Origin: Bacillota bacterium
Lineage (GTDB): Bacteria; Bacillota; Clostridia; Peptostreptococcales; Anaerovoracaceae
DNA: 64,000 nt
Direction: 5' to 3'
Assembly (NCBI GenBank): GCA_017405645.1
Contig: JAFQZZ010000005.1
Span: forward strand, 44,244-108,243
Shown: in pieces, positions 1 to 6,760 of the stretch
How positions within the stretch are numbered: position 1 is the first letter of the stretch
How the letters are laid out: each line of letters opens with the position of its first letter
Made by a program: the position numbers and the translations under genes
The notes under the pieces: generated by a model
What the model was told of the DNA's origin: nothing
Seen by the model: only the letters and a program-made list of their open reading frames with translations
The model's database searches: none

Positions 1-11
1 CTGTTTTTGGA

Positions 12-212
12 TTATTCCATGTTGTACTTGTTCTTGAATTTTTCGATTCTGCCGCCGCGGGTCACGAACTTCTGTGTACCGGTGTAGAACGGGTGGCAGG
101 CGGAACATACATCGACACGGATCTCTTCTCTGGTGGATTTGGTCTCGAATGTATTGCCGCAGGTGCAGGTTACCTTGCACACTTTGTATTCCGGATGGAT
201 TCCAGCTTTCAT
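12..212 (-). CDS. rpmE: 50S ribosomal protein L31 (bL31, zinc-binding form)
   Basis: This 66-residue protein is the bL31 component of the large ribosomal subunit. It carries the paired cysteines of the zinc-containing form (C16, C18, C36 and C39 in the VTCTCGNTF and CSACH stretches), as opposed to the Cys-less zinc-starvation paralogue. Its start is preceded by a GAGGTGA ribosome binding site. It is the last of three ribosomal protein genes in this direction, 36 bases after rpsI, and is probably co-transcribed with rplM and rpsI. Transcription runs off the left edge, so its terminator cannot be seen. Confidence 0.97.
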   Translation of the reverse strand: MKAGIHPEYKVCKVTCTCGNTFETKSTREEIRVDVCSACHPFYTGTQKFVTRGGRIEKFKNKYNME

Positions 213-248
213 GTTTGATTCACCTCGTTTCAGCTAAAGCACAGCCAA

Positions 249-638
249 CTATCTCTTGGAGAACTGGCTTGCCTTTCTCGCTTTCTTTAAGCCGTACTTC
301 TTTCTTTCCTTCATTCTCGGGTCTCTGGTCAGGAACCCTGCCTTTTTCAGCGTCGGTCTCAGTTCCGGATCCGCCTGGATCAGGGCTCTGGAGATCCCGT
401 GCCGCAGCGCGCCGGCCTGGCCGGTGGTGCCGCCGCCGTGCACTCTGGCCACAACGTCGAACTTGCCTTCTGTGCCGGTGATCATCAGAGGTCTTTTTAC
501 TTCTCTTTTTACGATTTCTAAGCCAAAGTAGTCATCTAATTTCTTGCCGTTGATCAGGATATCGCCTTTGCCGGGAAGTAACCGAACTCTTGCAACTGCA
601 GATTTTCTTCTGCCTGTTCCGTAATTCTGTAATGCCAT
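249..638 (-). CDS. rpsI: 30S ribosomal protein S9 (uS9)
   Basis: The 129-residue product is uS9 of the small subunit, which contacts the P-site tRNA anticodon stem with its basic C-terminal tail. The N-terminal [13 protein letters not shown] stretch and the C-terminal tail ending KASQFSKR are family signatures, and the length is normal. A GGGAGGA site precedes the ATG. It follows rplM by 16 bases, the near-universal rplM-rpsI pairing. Confidence 0.98.
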   Translation of the reverse strand: MALQNYGTGRRKSAVARVRLLPGKGDILINGKKLDDYFGLEIVKREVKRPLMITGTEGKFDVVARVHGGGTTGQAGALRHGISRALIQADPELRPTLKKAGFLTRDPRMKERKKYGLKKARKASQFSKR

Positions 639-654
639 TTACTGTTCCTCCCTC

Positions 655-1083
655 TTAGAAATTCCAAACTTCCGGTTTCTGTGCCTGGTGGTTATGTTCC
701 GGACCGGCATAAACCTTTAATTTCTTGTACATCTGATTGCCCAGCTTGCCCTTCGGCAGCATACCCTTGACCGCATGCCGGATGGCTTCTTCAGGCTTCT
801 TGGCCAGCAGTTTTTCCAGTGTGATCTCCTTGAGGCCGCCCGGATAACCGGTGTGGTGCTTGTACACCTTGTTCTTCATCTTGTTGCCTGTTACGGCGAT
901 CTTTTCAGCGTTTACGATAATAACATAATCGCCCGTATCAACGTGCGGTGTAAAAATCGGTTTTTTCTTTCCTCTTAAAATGGAAGCTACTTCCGATGCC
1001 AGTCTGCCCAGATTCTTGCCGTCCGCATCGATCACGTACCATTTTCTTTCCACTTCATGAGGCTTCGCGATAAATGATTTCAT
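655..1083 (-). CDS. rplM: 50S ribosomal protein L13 (uL13)
   Basis: The 142-residue product is uL13, an early-assembly protein of the large subunit. Recognisable parts are the [16 protein letters not shown] start region, [12 protein letters not shown] and the HTGYPGGLK stretch. The length is standard. The ATG has an AGAGGATAA-type ribosome binding site. It is the first gene of the rplM-rpsI-rpmE unit and lies behind a leader of about 145 bases with a strong promoter. Confidence 0.98.
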   Translation of the reverse strand: MKSFIAKPHEVERKWYVIDADGKNLGRLASEVASILRGKKKPIFTPHVDTGDYVIIVNAEKIAVTGNKMKNKVYKHHTGYPGGLKEITLEKLLAKKPEEAIRHAVKGMLPKGKLGNQMYKKLKVYAGPEHNHQAQKPEVWNF

Positions 1084-1228
1084 CTTAAAGTTATCCTCTC
1101 AAATTGTTTCAGATTATTCTATTCTTTTCCGGATTTCGGCGCCGGCGTTTCACCCCACCGGTGCTCGGGCATCGCGCCCGCCTGTTTTCTGAAGAAGCCG
1201 GGGCTATTGGCTTTCAACAGAACATAGC
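1084..1228 (-). promoter_or_regulatory. rplM 5' leader, possible ribosomal-protein autoregulatory RNA
   Basis: About 145 bases separate the predicted transcription start from rplM. The RNA is GC-rich in the middle, with inverted segments around 1135-1190 (for example GGGCGCGATGCCC and CCGGCGCCG), so it can fold. L13 leaders that control rplM-rpsI are known in Bacillota. I infer a similar role here but could not confirm the consensus. Confidence 0.35.
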
Positions 1229-1234
1229 ATTAAC

Positions 1235-1263
1235 ATTATAATCACCTGAGGGGGACCTGTCAA
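1235..1263 (-). promoter_or_regulatory. Sigma-A promoter for rplM-rpsI-rpmE
   Basis: On the minus strand a perfect TTGACA (1258-1263) is followed after 17 bases by a perfect TATAAT (1235-1240). Consensus boxes fit a highly expressed ribosomal protein unit. Confidence 0.85.
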
Positions 1264-1312
1264 CCGGAAAATAATAAAGAAGAAGATTTTTCACATTTTT
1301 CAACACTTCCCA

Positions 1313-1341
1313 TTGATTTTTCGTCATAAGTCTGCTATACT
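1313..1341 (+). promoter_or_regulatory. Sigma-A promoter for the 32-residue microprotein
   Basis: TTGATT (1313-1318) and TATACT (1336-1341) are separated by 17 bases. It points to the right, divergent from the rplM promoter, and lies 48 bases before the small ORF at 1390. Confidence 0.7.
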
Positions 1342-1389
1342 TTTTCCATACAGATATCTGCAGTGTCTGCAGGGAAAGGAAGGAATGCT

Positions 1390-1488
1390 ATGGCTGCTGT
1401 TGCTGTAAAACTGATCGGATCGGTTCTGGTCATCGGACTGATCGGACTTCTTCTCGAAGATAAATTCATTTTCCAGAAATACGAATAA
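1390..1488 (+). CDS. 32-residue single-helix membrane microprotein, unknown function
   Basis: The predicted product begins MAAVAVKLIGSVLVIG and ends EDKFIFQKYE. Residues 2-22 are a continuous hydrophobic, glycine-containing segment long enough for one membrane helix, followed by a short charged tail. An AGGAAGGAA ribosome binding site sits just before the ATG, a well-spaced promoter lies upstream and a terminator begins 21 bases after the stop. It therefore looks like a complete one-gene transcription unit. I do not recognise the family. A membrane-anchored regulatory peptide or a type I toxin-like peptide are possible readings, but nothing here decides between them. Confidence 0.6.
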   Translation: MAAVAVKLIGSVLVIGLIGLLLEDKFIFQKYE

Positions 1489-1508
1489 TCGATAGTATTG
1501 AAAGAACG

Positions 1509-1547
1509 CAGGGCGGTATGCTGGTCATACTGCCCTGTCTTTGTTTT
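1509..1547 (+). terminator. Rho-independent terminator of the microprotein gene
   Basis: A 12-bp stem (1509-1520 with 1526-1537, one G-U pair) with a 5-base loop is followed by a T-rich run. It closes the 1313-1488 unit before the next promoter. Confidence 0.8.
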
Positions 1548-1559
1548 TGGAACCGGTTA

Positions 1560-1588
1560 TTTACAGATTCTCCGCCATTCGATATAAT
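1560..1588 (+). promoter_or_regulatory. Promoter for the AAA ATPase gene
   Basis: TTTACA (1560-1565) and TATAAT (1583-1588) are separated by 17 bases, about 40 bases before the ATG at 1630. Confidence 0.75.
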
Positions 1589-1629
1589 AGAACTGTCAAA
1601 ATACTACGAAGAAAGCAAGGTACATCGAG

Positions 1630-3411
1630 ATGAATAAATACAACGAACTGAAACAGGAATACGACAAAGTCTGCGACGCCCTGGTGAAAGCCCTTTCGAA
1701 GGGAGCGGTGAAGGATGAGTTCTTCCGCTTCTACCGGTCCTGCCTCCTGAAGATCTGGAGCGGGAACCAGGACTATTCCCCGGACTACGCCAACCTGCTG
1801 ACGCTGATCTCCGGCCGGGACTACTCCATCGACCTGGTGCTGACGGGGATGAGCCTCTTCACCGAACACAAAGAGGAAATCAAGGTGCCGGATTTCTTCC
1901 GGGACCTGGCGGAACTGGACGCAAAGGAAAAGAAATCCCTGGTCCGGGAATTCCTGCAGGCCTTCAATGAACTGATGGTGGCCTCCGCCATCATCAACGG
2001 CGACTTCACCAAGGAAGAAGCGACGGCCCTGACAGATATCATGCAGATGCTGACGGAACAGGCCAAGGACGCCGGCGCTTCCCTGCCGGAAAAAACGGAC
2101 CTGTTCGCCCGGACCACTCCCCGGAACGACAGCAGCTACTTCTCCAAGACCGTGACCTCCGTCCTGACGGAACCGGATCCCATCTCCCAGGCCATGCGCA
2201 AGGTGGGCTCGGACCTCTTCGGTGCCGACTGGCCCCTGGCGCCGGAAGCCGGCGACCTGTTCTCGCCCTATTTCCCGCCCTCGGGACCTTCCACTCCCTC
2301 CGGCCCCACGAATGACGGACCGGCCCCCGAAAAGCCGGCGAACCCGAGTTCTCCCGGGACCTTCTCCAATGTGACGGCCGTGGAGCCGGAACCGGAAGAG
2401 ACGCTGGAAAGCCTGCTGGAGGAACTGGACGCCCTGGTCGGACTGGAAGGCGTCAAGAAGGACGTCCGCAGCCTGATGAACTTCATTAAAGTCACCCGGA
2501 TCCGGGAAGAACGGGGCATGAAAGTGCCGACGATCTCCTGCCACCTGGTATTTACCGGCAACCCCGGCACCGGGAAGACCACCGTGGCCCGTCTGGTGGC
2601 GAAACTCTACCACCGGATCGGCATCCTGCCCAAGGGACACCTGGTGGAAACGGACCGGAGTGCGCTGGTAGCCGGGTACGTGGGGCAGACCGCCCTGAAG
2701 ACCCAGGAAGTGATCCAGAAGGCCCTGGGCGGCGTACTCTTCATCGACGAAGCCTACGCCCTGACCAACGACGAAATGGACAGCTACGGCCGGGAAGCCG
2801 TGGAAACCATCCTGAAAGCCATGGAAGACCACCGGAAGGAACTGGTGGTGATCGTGGCGGGCTATACCCAGCTGATGCACGATTTCATCAAATCCAATCC
2901 GGGACTCTCCTCCCGGTTCAGCAAATACTTTGAATTCCCGGACTACACCGGGGAAGAGCTGGTGGAGATCTACAAGCTCCAGGCCAAGAAGAACGGCTAC
3001 AACCTGGCGGACGACGCCCGGGCCGAACTGAAGGGCCACTTCGACGCCCTGTACATCCTGCGAGACGAACACTTCGGCAACGGCCGTACCGCCCGGAACC
3101 TCTTCGAGAAATCCATCAATGAACAGGCCAATCGGCTGGCGGCGAATACGGAGAACCTGACCGACGAGGACCTCCAGACCATCACCCTGGCGGACGTGAA
3201 AGCCGCCATCGGCCGGGAGGAAGAAGAGGAAAAGGACGTGACGGAAGAACCCGCTGCGGATGCGCCGGCAGAGGAAACTCCGAGCGAAACGCCGGAAAGC
3301 GCCCCGGAAGAGCCGGCGGAAGACTCCCCCGCTCCGGAAACCCCAGCGGAGGAATCCCCGCAGGAAGGAGGAACACCTGAACCGGAGTCCGAACCGTCCC
3401 CGGAAGAATAA
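1630..3411 (+). CDS. CbxX/CfxQ-type AAA ATPase with acidic proline-rich C-terminal tail
   Basis: The 593-residue protein has three parts. Residues 1 to about 250 are a helical N-terminal region that ends in a Pro/Ser/Gly-rich linker. Residues about 260-530 form an AAA module of the CbxX/CfxQ (SpoVK, EccA, CbbX) type, with Walker A GNPGTGKT near 310-317, Walker B GVLFIDEAYA near 368-377 and a C-terminal helical lid. The last 60 or so residues are an unusual Glu/Pro/Ala-rich low-complexity tail. Members of the family are ring ATPases that remodel partner proteins, such as Rubisco activases or type VII secretion chaperones. No partner is next door. The gene has its own promoter and terminator. 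The ATPase fold is sure; the role is unknown. Confidence 0.85.
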   Translation: MNKYNELKQEYDKVCDALVKALSKGAVKDEFFRFYRSCLLKIWSGNQDYSPDYANLLTLISGRDYSIDLVLTGMSLFTEHKEEIKVPDFFRDLAELDAKEKKSLVREFLQAFNELMVASAIINGDFTKEEATALTDIMQMLTEQAKDAGASLPEKTDLFARTTPRNDSSYFSKTVTSVLTEPDPISQAMRKVGSDLFGADWPLAPEAGDLFSPYFPPSGPSTPSGPTNDGPAPEKPANPSSPGTFSNVTAVEPEPEETLESLLEELDALVGLEGVKKDVRSLMNFIKVTRIREERGMKVPTISCHLVFTGNPGTGKTTVARLVAKLYHRIGILPKGHLVETDRSALVAGYVGQTALKTQEVIQKALGGVLFIDEAYALTNDEMDSYGREAVETILKAMEDHRKELVVIVAGYTQLMHDFIKSNPGLSSRFSKYFEFPDYTGEELVEIYKLQAKKNGYNLADDARAELKGHFDALYILRDEHFGNGRTARNLFEKSINEQANRLAANTENLTDEDLQTITLADVKAAIGREEEEEKDVTEEPAADAPAEETPSETPESAPEEPAEDSPAPETPAEESPQEGGTPEPESEPSPEE

Positions 3412-3428
3412 AAACTAACAAAAACAAG

Positions 3429-3460
3429 AATGAGATCCCGTCAGGGGATCTCATTTTTTC
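3429..3460 (+). terminator. Terminator of the AAA ATPase gene
   Basis: An 11-bp perfect stem (3429-3439 with 3445-3455) with a 5-base loop is followed by a run of T. It lies between convergent genes. Confidence 0.85.
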
Positions 3461-3483
3461 TTTGGGACGGGTATTTGGGACCC

Positions 3484-4077
3484 TCAGGCTTTTCCCACCA
3501 CGCAGTACCTGTTTTTGCTTGTGGTGAGCCGGATGTCCGTAAATCCGGCATCCTGCATGATGTCCCGGATCTCCTTCGCCTTATATGCGACCATGTTTGG
3601 GATCTTCTCCTCCCAATGGTCTTCCGGCTTTCCCAGGTCGTTGATGACTGCGAATTCCCCGCCTTCCTTCAGCACCCGGCGGATCTCCCGGAAGCAGGCG
3701 TCGATGGGTTTCCAGTAATAAACCGTTTCAAAGGCGGTGACCAGATCCAGGAAATCATCTTCAAAAGGAAGTTTTTCCGCGCTGGCCTCATAGATCTCAC
3801 AGCGCCTGCCGATATCCTCCCGGTTGGCCTTTCTGGACCTTTCCACGCAGAGGGGCGAAATATCCGCACCGTAAACGTAACCTTTCCGGGACTGCAGCAG
3901 CAGCCGGCGGATGTTCATCCCGCCGCCGCAGCCGACATCCAGGATCCGGCCGGTCCGGGGCACTGTAAACTGCTTGAATCCCCATTCGGCCATGGCCGAG
4001 TGCTTCTTATTCATCCTGGAGATCAGATAGCGTCCCACCAGACCCCATGGATTGCTGTAATTTTCATAGACCGCCAT
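3484..4077 (-). CDS. Class I SAM-dependent methyltransferase
   Basis: The 197-residue protein has the Rossmann-type SAM site ILDVGCGGGMNIRRLL near residues 40-55 (motif I), an acidic motif II region (VYGADISPLC) and a FLDLVTAFETVYYW motif III segment. This is the small Methyltransf_11/25 type often annotated as UbiE-like. The substrate cannot be told; the quinone-pathway label should not be assumed. A GGAGGGA site precedes the ATG. It is a single gene with its own promoter. Confidence 0.85.
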   Translation of the reverse strand: MAVYENYSNPWGLVGRYLISRMNKKHSAMAEWGFKQFTVPRTGRILDVGCGGGMNIRRLLLQSRKGYVYGADISPLCVERSRKANREDIGRRCEIYEASAEKLPFEDDFLDLVTAFETVYYWKPIDACFREIRRVLKEGGEFAVINDLGKPEDHWEEKIPNMVAYKAKEIRDIMQDAGFTDIRLTTSKNRYCVVGKA

Positions 4078-4123
4078 ACCGGTCCCTCCTTACTCAATCT
4101 GTTTCTTATTGCGATTAAGATAT

Positions 4124-4151
4124 ATTATGCTCCCTCTTCCCGCAATGTCAA
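4124..4151 (-). promoter_or_regulatory. Promoter for the methyltransferase gene
   Basis: Minus-strand TTGACA (4146-4151) is followed after 16 bases by CATAAT (4124-4129), with an overlapping TAATAT at 18. It sits 47 bases before the start codon. Confidence 0.6.
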
Positions 4152-4179
4152 TGCTTCGGGACGTTTTTTGAATAAGCAA

Positions 4180-4207
4180 TTGATTTTTCAAAAACCGGTG
4201 GTATAAT
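4180..4207 (+). promoter_or_regulatory. Promoter for tRNA-Val
   Basis: TTGATT (4180-4185), 16 bases, TATAAT (4202-4207); the tRNA begins 15 bases later. Confidence 0.7.
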
Positions 4208-4221
4208 AATGGTTGTAACAG

Positions 4222-4297
4222 GGTCCGTTAGCTCAGCTGGGAGAGCGGATGGGTCACAACCATCAGGTCACTGGTTCAAGTCCAGTACGGATCACCA
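4222..4297 (+). tRNA. tRNA-Val (anticodon CAC)
   Basis: A complete 76-base cloverleaf with encoded CCA. The acceptor stem is GGTCCGT with ACGGATC. The D arm is GCTCAGCTGGGAGAGC. The anticodon stem GATGG/CCATC closes the loop GTCACAA, giving CAC, which reads the valine codon GTG. The T arm contains GGTTCAAGTCC. Confidence 0.95.
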
Positions 4298-4306
4298 TTG
4301 AAATTT

Positions 4307-4341
4307 CAACGTTTCCGGAATCTCCGGGGACGTTGTTTTTT
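4307..4341 (+). terminator. Terminator after tRNA-Val
   Basis: A 12-bp stem with two G-U pairs (4307-4318 with 4324-4335) is followed by six T. It begins 10 bases after the tRNA CCA. Confidence 0.7.
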
Positions 4342-4399
4342 GCCCAAAAACCCGCAATTGGGGAACATTTGGGGGACAATGCGTTTAAAACAAGCTTTT

Positions 4400-4618
4400 T
4401 CTGCCGGTGTTAGCGGGAGCTCGGTTACAAAGCTCCTGCAACGCCAGGTTGGGAGGTTGAAAAGGCAGACAGATTGGCAAAAAGTGTGGATTTGTATGCC
4501 GACCCCGAGCAGGAGCTCTGTGAAAAAGCTCCTGCTGGGTCGGACAACAGGTTATTCCGGCAGACAAAATGTTGAAAAACCCAAAATTGTCTGCCTAGCG
4601 CGAAGTTTCACTATAAAA
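4400..4618 (+). ncRNA. Hairpin-rich stretch between tRNA-Val and a terminator, candidate structured RNA
   Basis: No convincing reading frame lies here, but four nested or alternative helices do. They are 4413-4421 with 4431-4439; a long 17-bp helix 4499-4505 plus 4508-4517 with 4527-4543 and one 2-base bulge; 4559-4567 with 4587-4595; and an outer pairing of TCTGCCGG (4400-4407) with CCGGCAGA (4557-4564) that competes with the last helix. Both inner hairpins share the AGGAGCT/AGCTCCT sequence. The stretch ends at a strong bidirectional terminator. No promoter of its own was found, so it may need read-through from tRNA-Val or be a relic of an element inserted at the tRNA. It matches no RNA family I recognise. 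Confidence 0.35.
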
Positions 4619-4650
4619 CCCCCGCATCAATGCGATGCGGGGGGTTTTTT
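4619..4650. terminator. Bidirectional terminator
   Basis: A 10-bp perfect stem (4619-4628 with 4634-4643) has a 5-base loop, six T on the right and four A on the left. It can serve the structured stretch on the plus strand and the DUF975 gene on the minus strand. Confidence 0.85.
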
Positions 4651-4671
4651 ATCATTCACTAAAACGCAGTT

Positions 4672-5451
4672 TTAGAATGTCGGAGCCGGGTTTTCGGCTT
4701 TCAGAGCGTGGTAGAGTTCCGCGTTGGTGGCCTGGTAGTAGGGGTTCACATAGAACACGCCGACGATGCCTAAAGTGATGAGGCTCAGCAGGCCCCATAA
4801 AATGAAGCTCAGGTCCAGGACGAAGGCTCTCCACTTGTTGCCGTTCATCATTTCCCTGGAACGGTTGATGGCTTCCCGGCCTTCCAGTTCCGGCTGGTCC
4901 GCCACGATATAGGGCACCATCCGGTACGAATAGGTCTTGATGATGCCGGGGATAATGAAGAGGCAGTACCAGAGGATCAGGAAGACGTCCGTCAGGAGCA
5001 TGATCTTCACGACCCGGCCGTAGCCGCTTTCAAAACCGGCCGCAATATGCCCGAGCCCGGCCTTTTCATGGCTGTTCCGGGCGAAGAAGTAATGGCAGCC
5101 CGCGCTCAGGGGGTTCAGCAGCAGAAAATCGATGAGCAGCCCCACGATCAGAGCGAGCCCGAGGACCCCGGCAACAACGGCAACGACGATGCCGGAAATG
5201 CCCGCATCTTCCGCTTCCGCCTGAAGGTCGGAAAGCTGGCTGGCGAGTTCTTCGCTTTCAATGCCGACGGCCGATTCCACAGCCTGTCCCGGGTTGTTCT
5301 GATCGATCGCATTGTTTACGCCGTTTGCTCCGCTCACGCCGGCGCCTCCCGCCACGATCGCGGTCAGGATCAGCGCTACCAGCACGCACCGCCAGTAATT
5401 GGCTTTAAAGGCTGCTTTGCCTTTCGCTTTTAATTCTTTTCTTACCCACAT
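4672..5451 (-). CDS. DUF975 family integral membrane protein
   Basis: The 259-residue protein has about five or six hydrophobic segments and the family-typical stretch FIIPGIIKTYSYRMVPYI followed by a conserved Glu/Arg/Ser region (REAINRSREMM). The start at 5451 (MWVRKELKAKGK) is chosen because an AGGAGGAG site stands directly before it; 12 in-frame residues further upstream have no such site. DUF975 proteins are small membrane proteins of unknown function in Bacillota. It is the last gene of the operon, 13 bases after serS. Confidence 0.85.
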   Translation of the reverse strand: MWVRKELKAKGKAAFKANYWRCVLVALILTAIVAGGAGVSGANGVNNAIDQNNPGQAVESAVGIESEELASQLSDLQAEAEDAGISGIVVAVVAGVLGLALIVGLLIDFLLLNPLSAGCHYFFARNSHEKAGLGHIAAGFESGYGRVVKIMLLTDVFLILWYCLFIIPGIIKTYSYRMVPYIVADQPELEGREAINRSREMMNGNKWRAFVLDLSFILWGLLSLITLGIVGVFYVNPYYQATNAELYHALKAENPAPTF

Positions 5452-5464
5452 GATTGTCTCCTCC

Positions 5465-6742
5465 TTATTTCGCCTCGATTTTGTCAATGCCCATATACGG
5501 TCTCAGGGCTTCCGGAATCACTACGCTGCCGTCGGCCTGCTGGTAATTCTCCAGGATCGCCGCAGTGGTCCGGCCGATGGCCAGTCCGGAACCGTTTAGT
5601 GTGTGGACCAGTTCCGCTTTTGCCTTGGGCTCCGGACGGTATCTGAGGCCCGCTCTTCTGGCCTGGTAATCCTCGAAATTACTGCAGGAAGAAATCTCCA
5701 CATAACGGCCGTAGCTGGGCATCCACACTTCGATATCATAGGTCTTGGCGGAACTGAAGCCCAGGTCCCCGGTGCTCAGGGTCACGACCCGGTAGGGGAT
5801 TTCCAGGATCTGCAGGACGGATTCCGCGTCCGCCAAAAGTGTCTCCAGTTCGTCATAAGAGGTCTCCGGCCGCACCAGTTTTACCAGTTCCACCTTGTTG
5901 AACTGGTGCTGGCGGATCAGGCCTCTGGTATCACTGCCCGCCGAGCCCGCTTCCTTCCGGAAACAGGGGGTGTAAGCGGTGTAGTACAGGGGCAGTTCCG
6001 CGCCGTCGATGATCTCGTTCATTCTCAGGTTGGTGAGGGGCACTTCCGCCGTGGGGATCAGGAAGAAATCCTTCGCCGGCACGTGGAACATGTCGTCCTC
6101 GAATTTCGGCAGCTGGCCGGTGCCTGTCATGGAAGCCCGGTTCACCATAAAGGGCGGCAGCACTTCCGTGTATCCGTGCTGGGTGGTGTGCAGGTCCAGC
6201 ATGAAGTTCATGACGGAACGCTCCAGCCGGGCACCCAGTCCTTTATATACGGTAAACCGCGTGCCGGAGATCTTGGCGGCCCGTTCGAAATCCAGGATAT
6301 CCAGGTCGGTCCCGATGTCCCAATGGGCCTTATACTCGAAATCGAATTCCCTGGGCGTTCCCCATTTCTTGACCTCCACGTTGTCTGCATCGCTGTCGCC
6401 GATGGGGACCGACGGATGCGGCGTGTTGGGGATCCCCAGCATGGCGCTGCGCAGTTCCTCTTCGATTGCCTTGACTTTTTCGTCCTCTTCCTTGATTTTC
6501 GAAGACAGTTCCTTCATCTCGGCCATGATCGCGGAGGTGTCCTCCCCGGCCTTCTTCAGCTTCGGGATCTCCTTGGATACGGAGTTCTGCTTGTTCTTCA
6601 TCTGCTCCACATCCGCCAGCAGCGCCCGTCTCTGTTCATCCAGTTCCACGGCTCTCGGCAGTCCGAAATCGCCCTGGCCCCTGGATTCCACGGCCTTCTT
6701 CACGTCTTCAAATTCGCTTCTCACACGCTTGATGTCTAACAT
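5465..6742 (-). CDS. serS: Seryl-tRNA synthetase
   Basis: This class II synthetase charges tRNA-Ser. The N-terminal long coiled-coil arm that grips the tRNA covers about residues 1-105. The catalytic core has motif 2 ([12 protein letters not shown] with [13 protein letters not shown]) and motif 3 ([16 protein letters not shown]). Length is normal (425 residues). ATG 6742 gives the canonical [11 protein letters not shown] start at proper distance from an AAGGAAGG site; an in-frame GTG at 6751 is too close to that site. Confidence 0.96.
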   Translation of the reverse strand: MLDIKRVRSEFEDVKKAVESRGQGDFGLPRAVELDEQRRALLADVEQMKNKQNSVSKEIPKLKKAGEDTSAIMAEMKELSSKIKEEDEKVKAIEEELRSAMLGIPNTPHPSVPIGDSDADNVEVKKWGTPREFDFEYKAHWDIGTDLDILDFERAAKISGTRFTVYKGLGARLERSVMNFMLDLHTTQHGYTEVLPPFMVNRASMTGTGQLPKFEDDMFHVPAKDFFLIPTAEVPLTNLRMNEIIDGAELPLYYTAYTPCFRKEAGSAGSDTRGLIRQHQFNKVELVKLVRPETSYDELETLLADAESVLQILEIPYRVVTLSTGDLGFSSAKTYDIEVWMPSYGRYVEISSCSNFEDYQARRAGLRYRPEPKAKAELVHTLNGSGLAIGRTTAAILENYQQADGSVVIPEALRPYMGIDKIEAK

Positions 6743-6760
6743 ATCCGTCACGTCCTTCCT

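Noticed and set aside
1561..3072. Minus-strand reading frame of about 500 codons opposite the AAA ATPase
   Set aside because: It is the GC-rich mirror of the ATPase gene: low-complexity His/Gly/Gln/Arg composition, no ribosome binding site, no family motif. Similar mirrors oppose serS, the GS gene, secA, addB, the VWA gene and glnS.
4222..4671. Integrated genetic element at tRNA-Val
   Set aside because: No integrase gene, no repeat of the tRNA 3' end downstream and no change in gene content were found; only the unusual hairpin stretch remains.
4298..4675. Plus-strand reading frame of 125 codons after tRNA-Val
   Set aside because: It begins right at the tRNA end, runs through a terminator and several hairpins, and lacks a ribosome binding site and normal codon pattern.
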